Shown here piece after piece: positions 46,123-53,728 of a stretch of DNA of 64,000 nt (position 1 is its first letter; every line of letters begins with the position of its first letter). A model generated the notes under the pieces. That model did no database searches, was not told the DNA's origin, and saw only the letters and a program-made list of their open reading frames with translations. Made by a program: the position numbers and the translations under genes. The DNA comes from Jeotgalibacillus haloalkalitolerans. GTDB lineage: Bacteria; Bacillota; Bacilli; Bacillales; Jeotgalibacillaceae. The stretch spans positions 149,620 through 213,619 of the forward strand of contig NZ_JAXQNN010000005.1 of the NCBI RefSeq assembly GCF_034427455.1, given 5' to 3'.

Positions 46123-47046
46123 TTAAGGATGCGCCCTGGTCTGTGGTGGTTTCTTTCTCTGAAACCAGTGGTCAACAGCACCACTTCCGCCCAGTACACC
46201 TGCAACGATAAGTGCAAATCCGGCAATCTGTCCAAGATAGACCGGCTCACCTAAAAGCAGTGCAGCGCCAGTAATTGAAAACAATAAATTCAAATTAGTA
46301 AAAACAGCTGATTCACTCGGTCCAATCAGACGGATTGCATTGTTGTAAATCATATGCCCGATCCCGGTTGCAATAAAAGCTGAACTGAAAAAGATTGCAT
46401 AATGATAGCCTTCTCCCTGCAGCAGCGTCTGATAACCGCCCGGCTCTGAAAGCAGGCTGATGACACCCAGCATCACAGCTCCAAATACCATCATCCAGCC
46501 CGTCAGTACAAATACATCCAGATCCGTTGAAATTTTTTTAATTAAAACAAAGCTGATCGCCTGCGTGACAGCAGCCATTAAGATATACCAGTCTCCGGCG
46601 GCTACCTGGATATCGCCACTGCTCCCGGCGGCCATAACAAGAAATACACCTGAAAAGCCAATGATGATCCCGCCAAATTTAAGCAATGTAAGACGCGACT
46701 TCAGAAAAATAACCGCTGCAATTGCGGTAAGAATCGGGATTAGTCCGAGAATGAGCCCGGTGTTTACTGCTGTTGTTCCCTTCAGCCCAACTGACAGAAA
46801 ATAATGATGACCGACAATATTGAATAAGCTGATCAGCAAAATGACGCCAATATTTCTGATCCCCGGCATAATCATCTTTTTCTGCAGTGCAAGGACTGAA
46901 AGCACCACCGCTCCGGCCGTCAGAATCCTCATTGATGTCATCGCTACAGGCGAAAATTCATCTACTAATACTTTCAGGGCTACCACATTCAGCCCCCATG
47001 CCACCATAATGGACACGAGCCATATATACGCATTGGATTGTGTCAC
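46123..47046 (-). CDS. EamA family (DMT) transporter
   Basis: 307 residues, ten predicted helices, two EamA repeats. Typical stretches: MVAWGLNVVALKVLVDEFSPVAMTSMR at the start, GLILGLIPILTAIAAVIFLKSRL at the end of repeat 1 and SESAVFTNLNLLFSITGAALLLGEP in repeat 2. GTG 47046 is slightly better spaced from AGGTGA than the adjacent ATG 47049; either is possible. Substrate unknown. Not closely similar to the EamA protein at 17.4 kb. Confidence 0.87.
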   Translation of the reverse strand: MTQSNAYIWLVSIMVAWGLNVVALKVLVDEFSPVAMTSMRILTAGAVVLSVLALQKKMIMPGIRNIGVILLISLFNIVGHHYFLSVGLKGTTAVNTGLILGLIPILTAIAAVIFLKSRLTLLKFGGIIIGFSGVFLVMAAGSSGDIQVAAGDWYILMAAVTQAISFVLIKKISTDLDVFVLTGWMMVFGAVMLGVISLLSEPGGYQTLLQGEGYHYAIFFSSAFIATGIGHMIYNNAIRLIGPSESAVFTNLNLLFSITGAALLLGEPVYLGQIAGFALIVAGVLGGSGAVDHWFQRKKPPQTRAHP

Positions 47047-47061
47047 CATTTCACCTGATTT

Positions 47062-47706
47062 CTATAATTGATTACGTTTTTGTATTAATTTTGGTCTTAA
47101 CGTTTTAGAAAGTGCCTTTGCTTCAAGTACACGGTCATACTGGCTGGCCCTCGGTGCAGAAGAGAATAACAGCTGGTTTACTTCATGCACTGATACACGC
47201 GCAGGATCCCGTTCGACACATGTTAACACATCCCCCGGCTTAACGGTTCCCTCTTTTAGCACCCGGAAATAAAAGCCCGTATATCCTGATTCCCTCATAC
47301 GGACAATCAATTCCGGCTTATGATATCTGGCTGCGATTTTAAAACATGGCTGTCTCGGCTCAGTCACTTCAATGATTGCCTCACCGAATTCGAACCTGTC
47401 ACCAATATGGGTGTTTTGCTCATGCAGCCCTTCAGTTGTAATATTTTCACCGAAAAGCGCCGCCCCGTCACGCATCTCCATCCACCCATCCCAAAATGAA
47501 TAATGGTCATACGGATACAAACAAAGCGCTTTTTCCGTTCCGCCATGGTGTTCAGGCGTCTGCTCATCTTCAGCAAGACCCGTGTAAGATAAAAACATTC
47601 CCTTCTCAATCGGCTGCTTTAACAGCGCACTCGGAAACGTTTTTTTACCAAATGTAAGCTCCGTAATTTTAGCAGTATGTATGGCAAGAACTTTAAAAGT
47701 TGTCAT
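47062..47706 (-). CDS. MOSC domain protein, YiiM-like
   Basis: 214 residues. MOSC core with GLAEDEQTPEHHGGTEKALCLYPYDHY, FGENITTEGL, GDRFEFGEAIIEVTEPRQPCFKIAARY, where the Cys in RQPCFK is the conserved putative molybdenum-cofactor ligand, and a YiiM-type helical C-terminal region. E. coli YiiM reduces N-hydroxylated base analogues. The intact Cys suggests a Moco-using enzyme and so a second client for the Moco operon 40 kb away. ATG follows AGGAGGATTCA. Gap of 15 bases to the EamA gene suggests cotranscription. Confidence 0.9.
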   Translation of the reverse strand: MTTFKVLAIHTAKITELTFGKKTFPSALLKQPIEKGMFLSYTGLAEDEQTPEHHGGTEKALCLYPYDHYSFWDGWMEMRDGAALFGENITTEGLHEQNTHIGDRFEFGEAIIEVTEPRQPCFKIAARYHKPELIVRMRESGYTGFYFRVLKEGTVKPGDVLTCVERDPARVSVHEVNQLLFSSAPRASQYDRVLEAKALSKTLRPKLIQKRNQL

Positions 47707-47794
47707 TGAATCCTCCTGAATTTCAAATTGTTTCTCTTTTATTTAATGGCTTTATTAAAGTCCATTATTGTTTTTGCACAGATGTTGATTGAAG

Positions 47795-47905
47795 CAGAAG
47801 GGGTCGACTCCTGTGGCAGGAAAGGACGTGTGAGGCCTAGGCGAAGCCTGCGGGCTCACCGCCCGGCCACGGAAAGCGTCCTCCTCTCGCTGCAAGCAAC
47901 AGCCT
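47795..47905 (-). repeat. GC-rich interspersed repeat, copy 4 (inverted)
   Basis: Reverse orientation relative to the other copies: the minus strand reads GGACGCTTTCCGTGGCCGGG, CGGTGAGCCCGCAGGCTTCGCC and CCTCACACGTCC, closest to copy 1. Lies in the 305-base gap between the MOSC gene and the aldehyde dehydrogenase, in which no gene is seen. Confidence 0.85.
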
Positions 47906-48011
47906 ACTCTAACAGAGCCCACTAAATAAGTACAGTATACCTCACTTTTAGATTGAACTGAAAATGAACAGGGTAGAGAAAGAGTAAATCAAAAAATCAG
48001 GAGTGATGGAA

Positions 48012-49436
48012 ATGGATACATACAATCTTATTATTAACGGTGAAGAAACCGGACAGGATCTTGAAACAATTGACGTAATCAACCCGGCTACGACTGAAAC
48101 CATTGCAACAGTGCCTAAGGGTGGAAAAGAAGAAGCGGTGAAAGCTGTGGATGCAGCCCACAATGCCTTTAAAGACTGGTCAGGACGTAATACGTATGAG
48201 CGCAGTGCATTATTAATGAAATGGGCAGATTTAATTGATGAGCACACAGATGAACTTGCACGTCTGATGACCATTGAACAGGGAAAGCCGCTGAAGGAAG
48301 CTGCAGGCGAAATATCCTATGCAAATGGCTTTATCAAGTGGTTTGCTGAAGAAGGAAAGCGTGTCTACGGTGAGACGATCCCTTCATCAAAAGGAGACAG
48401 ACGCCTGTTTGTCCATAAGCAGCCTGTTGGCGTGACAGCTGTGATTACGCCGTGGAATTTCCCTGCAGCCATGATCACCAGAAAAGTGGCACCTGCACTC
48501 GCAACCGGCTGTACAGCTGTCATTAAGCCGGCTACTGCAACCCCACTGACTGCACTGCGGCTCGTTCAGTTGGCGAAAGAAGCAGGAATCCCGGACGGCG
48601 TACTGAATGTTGTCACAGGCAAATCGTCAGAGATCAGTGAAGCCTGGCTTGAAGATACACGGGTCAGAAAGCTGACATTTACAGGTTCAACAGAAGTCGG
48701 CAAGTCCTTGATGAAGGGTGCAGCTGACACCATGAAAAAAATCTCACTGGAGCTCGGCGGTCATGCACCTGCAATCGTGATGGATGATGCAAATCTTGAA
48801 AAAGCTGTAGACGGTGTGATTGCAACGAAGTTCAGAAACGCAGGTCAGACTTGCGTTTGTGCAAACCGTATTTATGTACATGAGGATATTGCAGAGGCAT
48901 TTACAAAACGTTTTACTGAAAAAGTGGAAAACTTACGACTCGGGGACGGTCTTGAGGAAGGCGTTGACCTTGGACCACTCATTAATGAAGATGCAATCGA
49001 GAAGGTAAAAGAACATATCGAAGATGCGAAAGAAAAAGGCGCGACAGTAGAAACGGGCGGTGAACTGCGTGATGGTCTGTTTTTCAAGCAGACGGTTCTC
49101 TCCGGTGTCACGGACGATATGCTTTGCATGAATGAAGAAACGTTCGGACCGGTTGCACCAATTACTACTTTCAAAACTGAAGAAGAAGCAATCGAACGTG
49201 CGAATGATTCAATTTATGGACTTGCGGCTTACGTGTTTACTGAAAACATTTCAAAAGGCATCCGTATCAGTGAACAGCTTGAGTATGGCATTGTCGGACT
49301 GAATGATGGTCTGCCTTCTGCTCCTGAAGCACCGTTTGGCGGGTTTAAGCAGAGTGGTCTTGGACGTGAGGGTGGCCATCAGGGGATTGAGGAGTTTCTT
49401 GAGACGAAGTTTATTTCGGTCGGGTTGGATGAATAG
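48012..49436 (+). CDS. gabD: NAD(P)-dependent succinate-semialdehyde dehydrogenase-like enzyme
   Basis: Aldehyde dehydrogenase superfamily, 474 residues. Oxyanion Asn in TPWNFPAAMITRKVAPALA, cofactor loop FTGSTEVGKSLM, catalytic Glu in LELGGHAPAIV and catalytic Cys in FRNAGQTCVCANRIYV; the CVC pattern and overall pattern are typical of GabD. Converts succinate semialdehyde to succinate, linked to GABA catabolism. ATG 48012 is 8 bases from AGGAG; earlier ATG/GTG codons overlap that signal. Monocistronic, with a terminator. Glutarate semialdehyde is an alternative substrate. Confidence 0.9.
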   Translation: MDTYNLIINGEETGQDLETIDVINPATTETIATVPKGGKEEAVKAVDAAHNAFKDWSGRNTYERSALLMKWADLIDEHTDELARLMTIEQGKPLKEAAGEISYANGFIKWFAEEGKRVYGETIPSSKGDRRLFVHKQPVGVTAVITPWNFPAAMITRKVAPALATGCTAVIKPATATPLTALRLVQLAKEAGIPDGVLNVVTGKSSEISEAWLEDTRVRKLTFTGSTEVGKSLMKGAADTMKKISLELGGHAPAIVMDDANLEKAVDGVIATKFRNAGQTCVCANRIYVHEDIAEAFTKRFTEKVENLRLGDGLEEGVDLGPLINEDAIEKVKEHIEDAKEKGATVETGGELRDGLFFKQTVLSGVTDDMLCMNEETFGPVAPITTFKTEEEAIERANDSIYGLAAYVFTENISKGIRISEQLEYGIVGLNDGLPSAPEAPFGGFKQSGLGREGGHQGIEEFLETKFISVGLDE

Positions 49437-49448
49437 GATATTTTTAAG

Positions 49449-49488
49449 GAAGGTGGGGCGATTGAAATTCGCTTCACCTTTTTTTGTT
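49449..49488 (+). terminator. Terminator of gabD
   Basis: AAGGTGGGGCGA / TCGCTTCACCTT imperfect stem, loop TTGAAAT, followed by seven T. Confidence 0.78.
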
Positions 49489-49504
49489 TTTAAATTAAAA
49501 CTGG

Positions 49505-49622
49505 CTCACTGCGCGCCAGGCGGAGGCTTTCCGGACGGTGGTTGCCGAGCCTCCTCGGCTTCGCCTGTGGGGTCTCAGCTTCCCACTAATCGTCCCGGAG
49601 TCCCCGCCTTCTGCTCCATTCG
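49505..49622 (+). repeat. GC-rich interspersed repeat, copy 5
   Basis: Landmarks CACTGCGCGCCAGGCGGAGGCTTTCC, GAGCCTCCTCGGCTTCGCCTG, GGGGTCTCAGC and GGAGTCCCCGCCTTCTGCTCC. Somewhat diverged. Located between gabD and an AT-rich orphan gene. Confidence 0.82.
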
Positions 49623-49680
49623 CCTATTATTCATTAAAAAGTAACCACGAATCTTCTAAGCCCAGTTTAACTTAAAGTTA

Positions 49681-50238
49681 TCAGACACATGGAATCCAAT
49701 ATTCAGACCAATAGTTTTTTTTCAAGTGTTCTTGTCCATTAGATTTATCAATAAACTTTATTAATTCTCTTAATATAATGTGTTGAGCCGCAACAGAACT
49801 TACTGCATTTTCTAAATTACCTTTAAAAACATTTGTAATTCTATCATGCTTAATTGCTTGATAATCTTCCCACCAACTTAAATTAGCATATGGTTTTGAA
49901 GAATTAATTTCCTCAAAAGGAAAAATTAATATATCATCATCATTTATAGTATTTATACCCGTTGCTAAACCTAACTCATTACTCATATTTTTTTCAATTA
50001 CTTTAGCATAATCCTCCATCGAGAAATACTTACCTTTACTTTGCACACCATAATTTTTGCAAAGTTGTTTAAGTAACGAATCAATTTCCGAACATGCTAA
50101 CAGTAATATAGAGGCAAGCTCATCTGAATAAGTATTTTTGTTTTTATCAGAATGTGTAACATATTGGTTGGTTTTCACTAACATTTTTTCAATTGATAAA
50201 TAATACTGCCAATGCATTTCAAATAATGATCTGTCCAA
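49681..50238 (-). CDS. AT-rich orphan gene, possible HEPN-like protein
   Basis: 185 residues, soluble, mostly helical. Base composition is visibly more AT-rich than neighbours, with AT-ending codons dominating, a sign of recent transfer. I do not have a firm family; the C-terminal pattern SWWEDYQAIKHDRITNVFKGNLENAVSSVAAQHIIL resembles helical HEPN-type proteins, many of which serve in toxin-antitoxin or phage defence, but the RxxxxH nuclease motif is not clear. Start TTG 50238 follows AGGAGATATAAATTA; ATG seven codons later is the alternative. It stands alone between a GC-rich repeat and a GNAT gene with no partner gene. Confidence 0.7.
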   Translation of the reverse strand: MDRSLFEMHWQYYLSIEKMLVKTNQYVTHSDKNKNTYSDELASILLLACSEIDSLLKQLCKNYGVQSKGKYFSMEDYAKVIEKNMSNELGLATGINTINDDDILIFPFEEINSSKPYANLSWWEDYQAIKHDRITNVFKGNLENAVSSVAAQHIILRELIKFIDKSNGQEHLKKNYWSEYWIPCV

Positions 50239-50277
50239 TAATTTATATCTCCTAGTTTTAAAATTACTGTATTTAAA

Positions 50278-51096
50278 TTAATAATTTTTCTTGAAATAAA
50301 GTAGTTCCTTTTCGATATGAAATCCCGCACGCTGGTATAGTCTGATGGCGGTTTGGTTGTTTTTGCTAACGCAGAGGCTGATTTCTTTGATCTGCTGCTC
50401 TTCAAGCAGCAGCTGCATGACTGACCTGAGGAGTGTATAGCCTGCTCCTTTCCCTCTTGCGGCTTCATTAACAGCCAGGTACTCTACTGAACCTTCGCCG
50501 AATTCCGGATCTGATTCGGCATAGATATACCCGATGAACTGACCCTGATCGATCGCTGCCAGTAATGGACGGCTTGGGTTTGCTCTGTTTAAAATTGTTT
50601 TAGCATCATAGTAGGTTTCCGGAAAAACCTGATGATGCAGCTGTTCAAAAGCACTGAATTCATGATCTGATAATGCTTTGATTTCCATAGTTTCTGCTGA
50701 CTTCCCAGGAGTGAATTGACTGGCTTTCAGTATGACTTCTTCTCCTTTTTGATCAGCTCCGAGACTGTTCATCCATTCAATTGCACTGGAATTTTCGTGT
50801 CCATAAAAGCCATACAGTGTAGTGCCTTCTGGAATCATATTTAGCAGATTGTTCGCTCTTTCTGACCAGTCTGCGCCGCTACTGTTAATAAACGGCCCCC
50901 ACATTTCACCGCTTCCATCTTCATAATCAAGGATCAGCAGATCATCATTGAACCAGTAAATATGTTCTTCTGCGATCTCCTCATGGATTGTTTTTGCAAT
51001 TTCGTCTGCATCAGTTCCGCAGTACCCGACGTATTGCGCTGCATCTTTATTTGCAGCGGCAATTCGGTTTGCCGCTTGTTCAGCTGTCTTCATCAT
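50278..51096 (-). CDS. GNAT family acetyltransferase with N-terminal extension
   Basis: 272 residues. The C-terminal half (about 135-272) is a GNAT domain: FIGYIYAESDPEFGEGSVEYLAVNEAARGKGAGYTLLRSVMQ with the acetyl-CoA loop RGKGAG, and NNQTAIRLYQRAGFHIEKELLYF. The N-terminal half (about 1-130) may be a degenerate second GNAT-like domain; it has GDGSGEMWGPF-type beta hairpins but no acetyl-CoA loop. Start ATG 51096 follows GGGAGGAAATAA. Overlaps the end of the zinc-ribbon gene by 17 bases. Substrate unknown. Confidence 0.87.
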   Translation of the reverse strand: MMKTAEQAANRIAAANKDAAQYVGYCGTDADEIAKTIHEEIAEEHIYWFNDDLLILDYEDGSGEMWGPFINSSGADWSERANNLLNMIPEGTTLYGFYGHENSSAIEWMNSLGADQKGEEVILKASQFTPGKSAETMEIKALSDHEFSAFEQLHHQVFPETYYDAKTILNRANPSRPLLAAIDQGQFIGYIYAESDPEFGEGSVEYLAVNEAARGKGAGYTLLRSVMQLLLEEQQIKEISLCVSKNNQTAIRLYQRAGFHIEKELLYFKKNY

Positions 51097-51217
51097 TTAT
51101 TTCCTCCCAGCACTGGTGACAATACAGATCTTTTTCGTGATAGATCCCGTCCAGGAAGCCATCCGCACAATAAACCGTTTTTCCACATCTGATACATTTT
51201 CCGACAACTTCGCGCAT
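51080..51217 (-). CDS. Small zinc-ribbon protein (45 residues)
   Basis: Short frame starting at ATG 51217, 8 bases after GGGGAGAGGTGAG. The product begins MREVVGKCIRCGKTVYC and ends with LYCHQCWEEINDEDS: Cys8/Cys11 and Cys33/Cys36 form two CxxC knuckles 21 residues apart, with an extra Cys17 and His27. The four cysteines in this spacing strongly suggest zinc binding. It overlaps the GNAT start by 17 bases, so the two are translationally coupled. Function unknown. Confidence 0.8.
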   Translation of the reverse strand: MREVVGKCIRCGKTVYCADGFLDGIYHEKDLYCHQCWEEINDEDS

Positions 51218-51305
51218 GATCTCACCTCTCCCCTTTTATTTCCATTTAGCTGATATAATTCCCTGCAAATTTTGAAAAAAGGACTGCCTTAGTTTGGCAG
51301 TCCTT

Positions 51306-53459
51306 TCATTCAACCGGTTCCAGCAGTCCCATCGTCAGGCACAGATCAAGCGCGAGACGTTTTGTACCTTTAGGGAATTTAATTTCAAGTCCATCTTCTG
51401 AAAAACCTTCAATCCGTCCAGTACCGAATACGCGATGCTTCACTTTCCTTCCCACTTCAAGGTCTGAAACTCTTCTTATTGCATTCGGATTTTGAGGCAT
51501 CCTGCTTTCATCCACCTGCTGCGCTTCAGGCGGATTAATAATTTTATTAACTCTCAGTAAAAACGGTGAGGGGTTTGTTTTACTGCCTGCTCTGTTTCTA
51601 TATGAAAGCAGCTCAAGCTCCTGTTCGGCGCGCGTCATTCCGACGTAAAACAGCCGCGCTGCCTCTTCCATCGGATCCTTATTTCCCTTGTCCTGCTCCT
51701 TCACATCACTTTTAGAAGGAATGACGTCTGCAATCAGATCAAGCATATACACCTTTTTAAATTCCAGACCCTTGGAGCTGTGAAGCGTTGAAAGTGTGAC
51801 AGCATTTTCGTGTTTATTGAACTTCGACGTTTTCAGTAATGACTCCAGCTGCTTCAGACGATTTGCAAAAGCAACCATTCCTGTTTCCTTTTGCGCAATC
51901 TGTTCCAATGTAGAGAGAACATCATGCAGATATTCGATAGAGAATCCAAGGTTTTCACTCATCTTCTCAAGTGCACGATCATAGCCCGCCTGCTCTCTGA
52001 TCAGTCGGATCACGCGGTACGGCTCGCCGCCTTCCATTCTTTCAAAAGCACGCTTCAGTCCATTAATCTGCTTACGCTGATAATCCTTGAGCGAGGTCAG
52101 GGCAAGCAGCCTGTCAAAAACGCTGCCTTCCTCCGGCTGCTTTTTCAGCTCAAACAGCTGCTGGCGCGTCACATAGCCGAGGCACTTCATTGAAATCTTC
52201 TCAAATAGATCAGTGCGTGTGTTATTAAATGTAAGACGCATAAAATTCAGGATATCTTCTACAATCCAGTGGCTGAAAAACCGTACATCTGAATCCTTCA
52301 TATAAAACGGAATCCGGGCACGTTCAAGTTCATTCATGATGAGAATGGAAGAGCTGTTGGTTCTGTATAACACGGCAGCGTCCCTGTAGTCTTCAAGCTT
52401 TGAGAGTTCCTGTGCAAGGTAGGCTGCCTGATCCTCATAATCAGGAAATACCTTGATGCTGACAGGCTCTCCCTCATCATTTTCAGTAAACATATTCTTT
52501 TCATAACGGTTTTTGTTCCGTTTAATAAATTCATTCGCCGCATTCACAATCTCAGGTGTGGACCGGTAATTCTGCTCCATCATTAAGATATTTGCTTTAG
52601 GATATACCTTTTTAAAATCAAGCAGATACTGCGGTTCTGCAGCACGCCAAGTATAGATCGACTGGTCATCATCCGCTACCACACACAGATTCTGGTGAGG
52701 CTCAACCAGTTTTTCAACAATGGCATGCTGAACGAGTGAGGTATCCTGGCTCTCGTCTGTCAGCAGGTGATCATAGCGCTGCTGATACTTTTTTAAAAGC
52801 TTCCTGTCCGACTCAAACGCTTCAAGTGCCAGGGTGAGCATATCATCATAATCAAGCAGCAGCTTTTCCGGATCTTTTCGTTTTACCGCTTCGTACTCAG
52901 CTGCTATCTGCTCTGCATTCGTGACCTCGCATGTAACTATGCTCCATTTTTTTCTCGGCAGAAGCTTGTTTTTAATGAGGCTGATGTAATTTGACATGTC
53001 TTCAAGCTGATCATCTGTCATCGCTTCCTTGTTAAAGCGCTGGAATAACGTGCGTAACAGCAGTTTTTTGTTGGCTGTATAATCAGCCGGGTCTTCCACA
53101 GGTCCTTCAATCAGCTGCCAGGCTTTATTCTCTTTTCTCAGATAATCACGGACTACTGCAAATGCCAGGCTGTGAATCGTCGAAAAATCCACTTCAGGTA
53201 ATGCCGGAAACATTCTTTTGTAGCGCTGCTTCATATCATCCGCGGCTGCTTTACTGAATGTAACACCTTTGATACGGACTGGATCCACACCTCGCTCCTC
53301 AATCAGATGTCCGATCCGCATCATAATGGTCGTCGTTTTACCAGACCCCGGAGATGCAAGCAGCAGAAGCGGACCGTCCCCATGGAGAACAGCCTGCTTT
53401 TGCACCTCATTCAGATTAACGCCAATCTCATTCTTCTTTCTTGTAAAATAATCTGCCAT
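51306..53459 (-). CDS. UvrD/Rep/PcrA-type superfamily 1 DNA helicase
   Basis: 717 residues. Motif I ASPGSGKTTTIMMRI, motif Ia/Ib GVTFSKAAADDMKQR and FSTIHSLAF, motif II LTDESQDTS (a DESQD variant of DEFQD), motif III VVADDDQSIYTWRAAEP, motif IV MEQNYRSTPEI, motif V LSTLHSSKGLEFKKVYM, motif VI RLFYVGMTRAEQEL. C-terminal 60 residues form an SH3-like RVFGTGRIEGF module, as in PcrA-like proteins. Resembles Bacillus YjcD more than PcrA in length. ATG 53459 follows AGGAGACG; the longer frame to 53603 runs into repeat copy 4 and is not coding. Confidence 0.92.
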   Translation of the reverse strand: MADYFTRKKNEIGVNLNEVQKQAVLHGDGPLLLLASPGSGKTTTIMMRIGHLIEERGVDPVRIKGVTFSKAAADDMKQRYKRMFPALPEVDFSTIHSLAFAVVRDYLRKENKAWQLIEGPVEDPADYTANKKLLLRTLFQRFNKEAMTDDQLEDMSNYISLIKNKLLPRKKWSIVTCEVTNAEQIAAEYEAVKRKDPEKLLLDYDDMLTLALEAFESDRKLLKKYQQRYDHLLTDESQDTSLVQHAIVEKLVEPHQNLCVVADDDQSIYTWRAAEPQYLLDFKKVYPKANILMMEQNYRSTPEIVNAANEFIKRNKNRYEKNMFTENDEGEPVSIKVFPDYEDQAAYLAQELSKLEDYRDAAVLYRTNSSSILIMNELERARIPFYMKDSDVRFFSHWIVEDILNFMRLTFNNTRTDLFEKISMKCLGYVTRQQLFELKKQPEEGSVFDRLLALTSLKDYQRKQINGLKRAFERMEGGEPYRVIRLIREQAGYDRALEKMSENLGFSIEYLHDVLSTLEQIAQKETGMVAFANRLKQLESLLKTSKFNKHENAVTLSTLHSSKGLEFKKVYMLDLIADVIPSKSDVKEQDKGNKDPMEEAARLFYVGMTRAEQELELLSYRNRAGSKTNPSPFLLRVNKIINPPEAQQVDESRMPQNPNAIRRVSDLEVGRKVKHRVFGTGRIEGFSEDGLEIKFPKGTKRLALDLCLTMGLLEPVE

Positions 53460-53573
53460 ATCCGTTCGTCTCCTGTAATCTATTCTGTGATTATCGTAAC
53501 ACTGATTGGGGTTTTTGAGCAGGGGGGAGATGGTCATATTGTGTTGGGTCGGGGTGATATGGCATTCATTTGG

Positions 53574-53671
53574 AGGGATTGCTGCAGCTCCGGCTTGGAT
53601 CACGACAAGTTTCCGGGTGTATCGCTACAACCCCGAGCCCGATTGCTACATCCTCGGCCAAAACAGCGACA
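53574..53671 (-). repeat. Interspersed TGTAGCAATC-type repeat, copy 4
   Basis: Minus strand: TGTCGCTGTTTTGGCCGAGG, ATGTAGCAATCGGGCTCGGGG, TTGTAGCGATACACCCGG, TGTCGTGATC, GCAGCAATCCC. About four units. In the 269-base gap between helicase and cydC. Confidence 0.85.
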
Positions 53672-53696
53672 TCTCCCCCAACCCAGCCACCACACC

Positions 53697-53727
53697 AAAA
53701 AAGAAAAACCGCCTCATCAGCGGTTTT
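53697..53727 (-). terminator. Terminator of cydDC
   Basis: AAAACCGC / GCGGTTTT stem (53705-53712, 53719-53726) with T-rich sequence following on the minus strand, right after the cydC stop. Confidence 0.85.
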
Positions 53728-53728
53728 C

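Noticed and set aside
49681..50238. Calling the AT-rich gene a toxin-antitoxin or Abi system
   Set aside because: No partner gene and no clear catalytic motif; left as a possible HEPN-like protein only.
53460..53603. N-terminal extension of the helicase frame to 53603
   Set aside because: Runs into interspersed repeat copy 4; the ATG at 53459 has the ribosome site and the protein begins as expected for the family.
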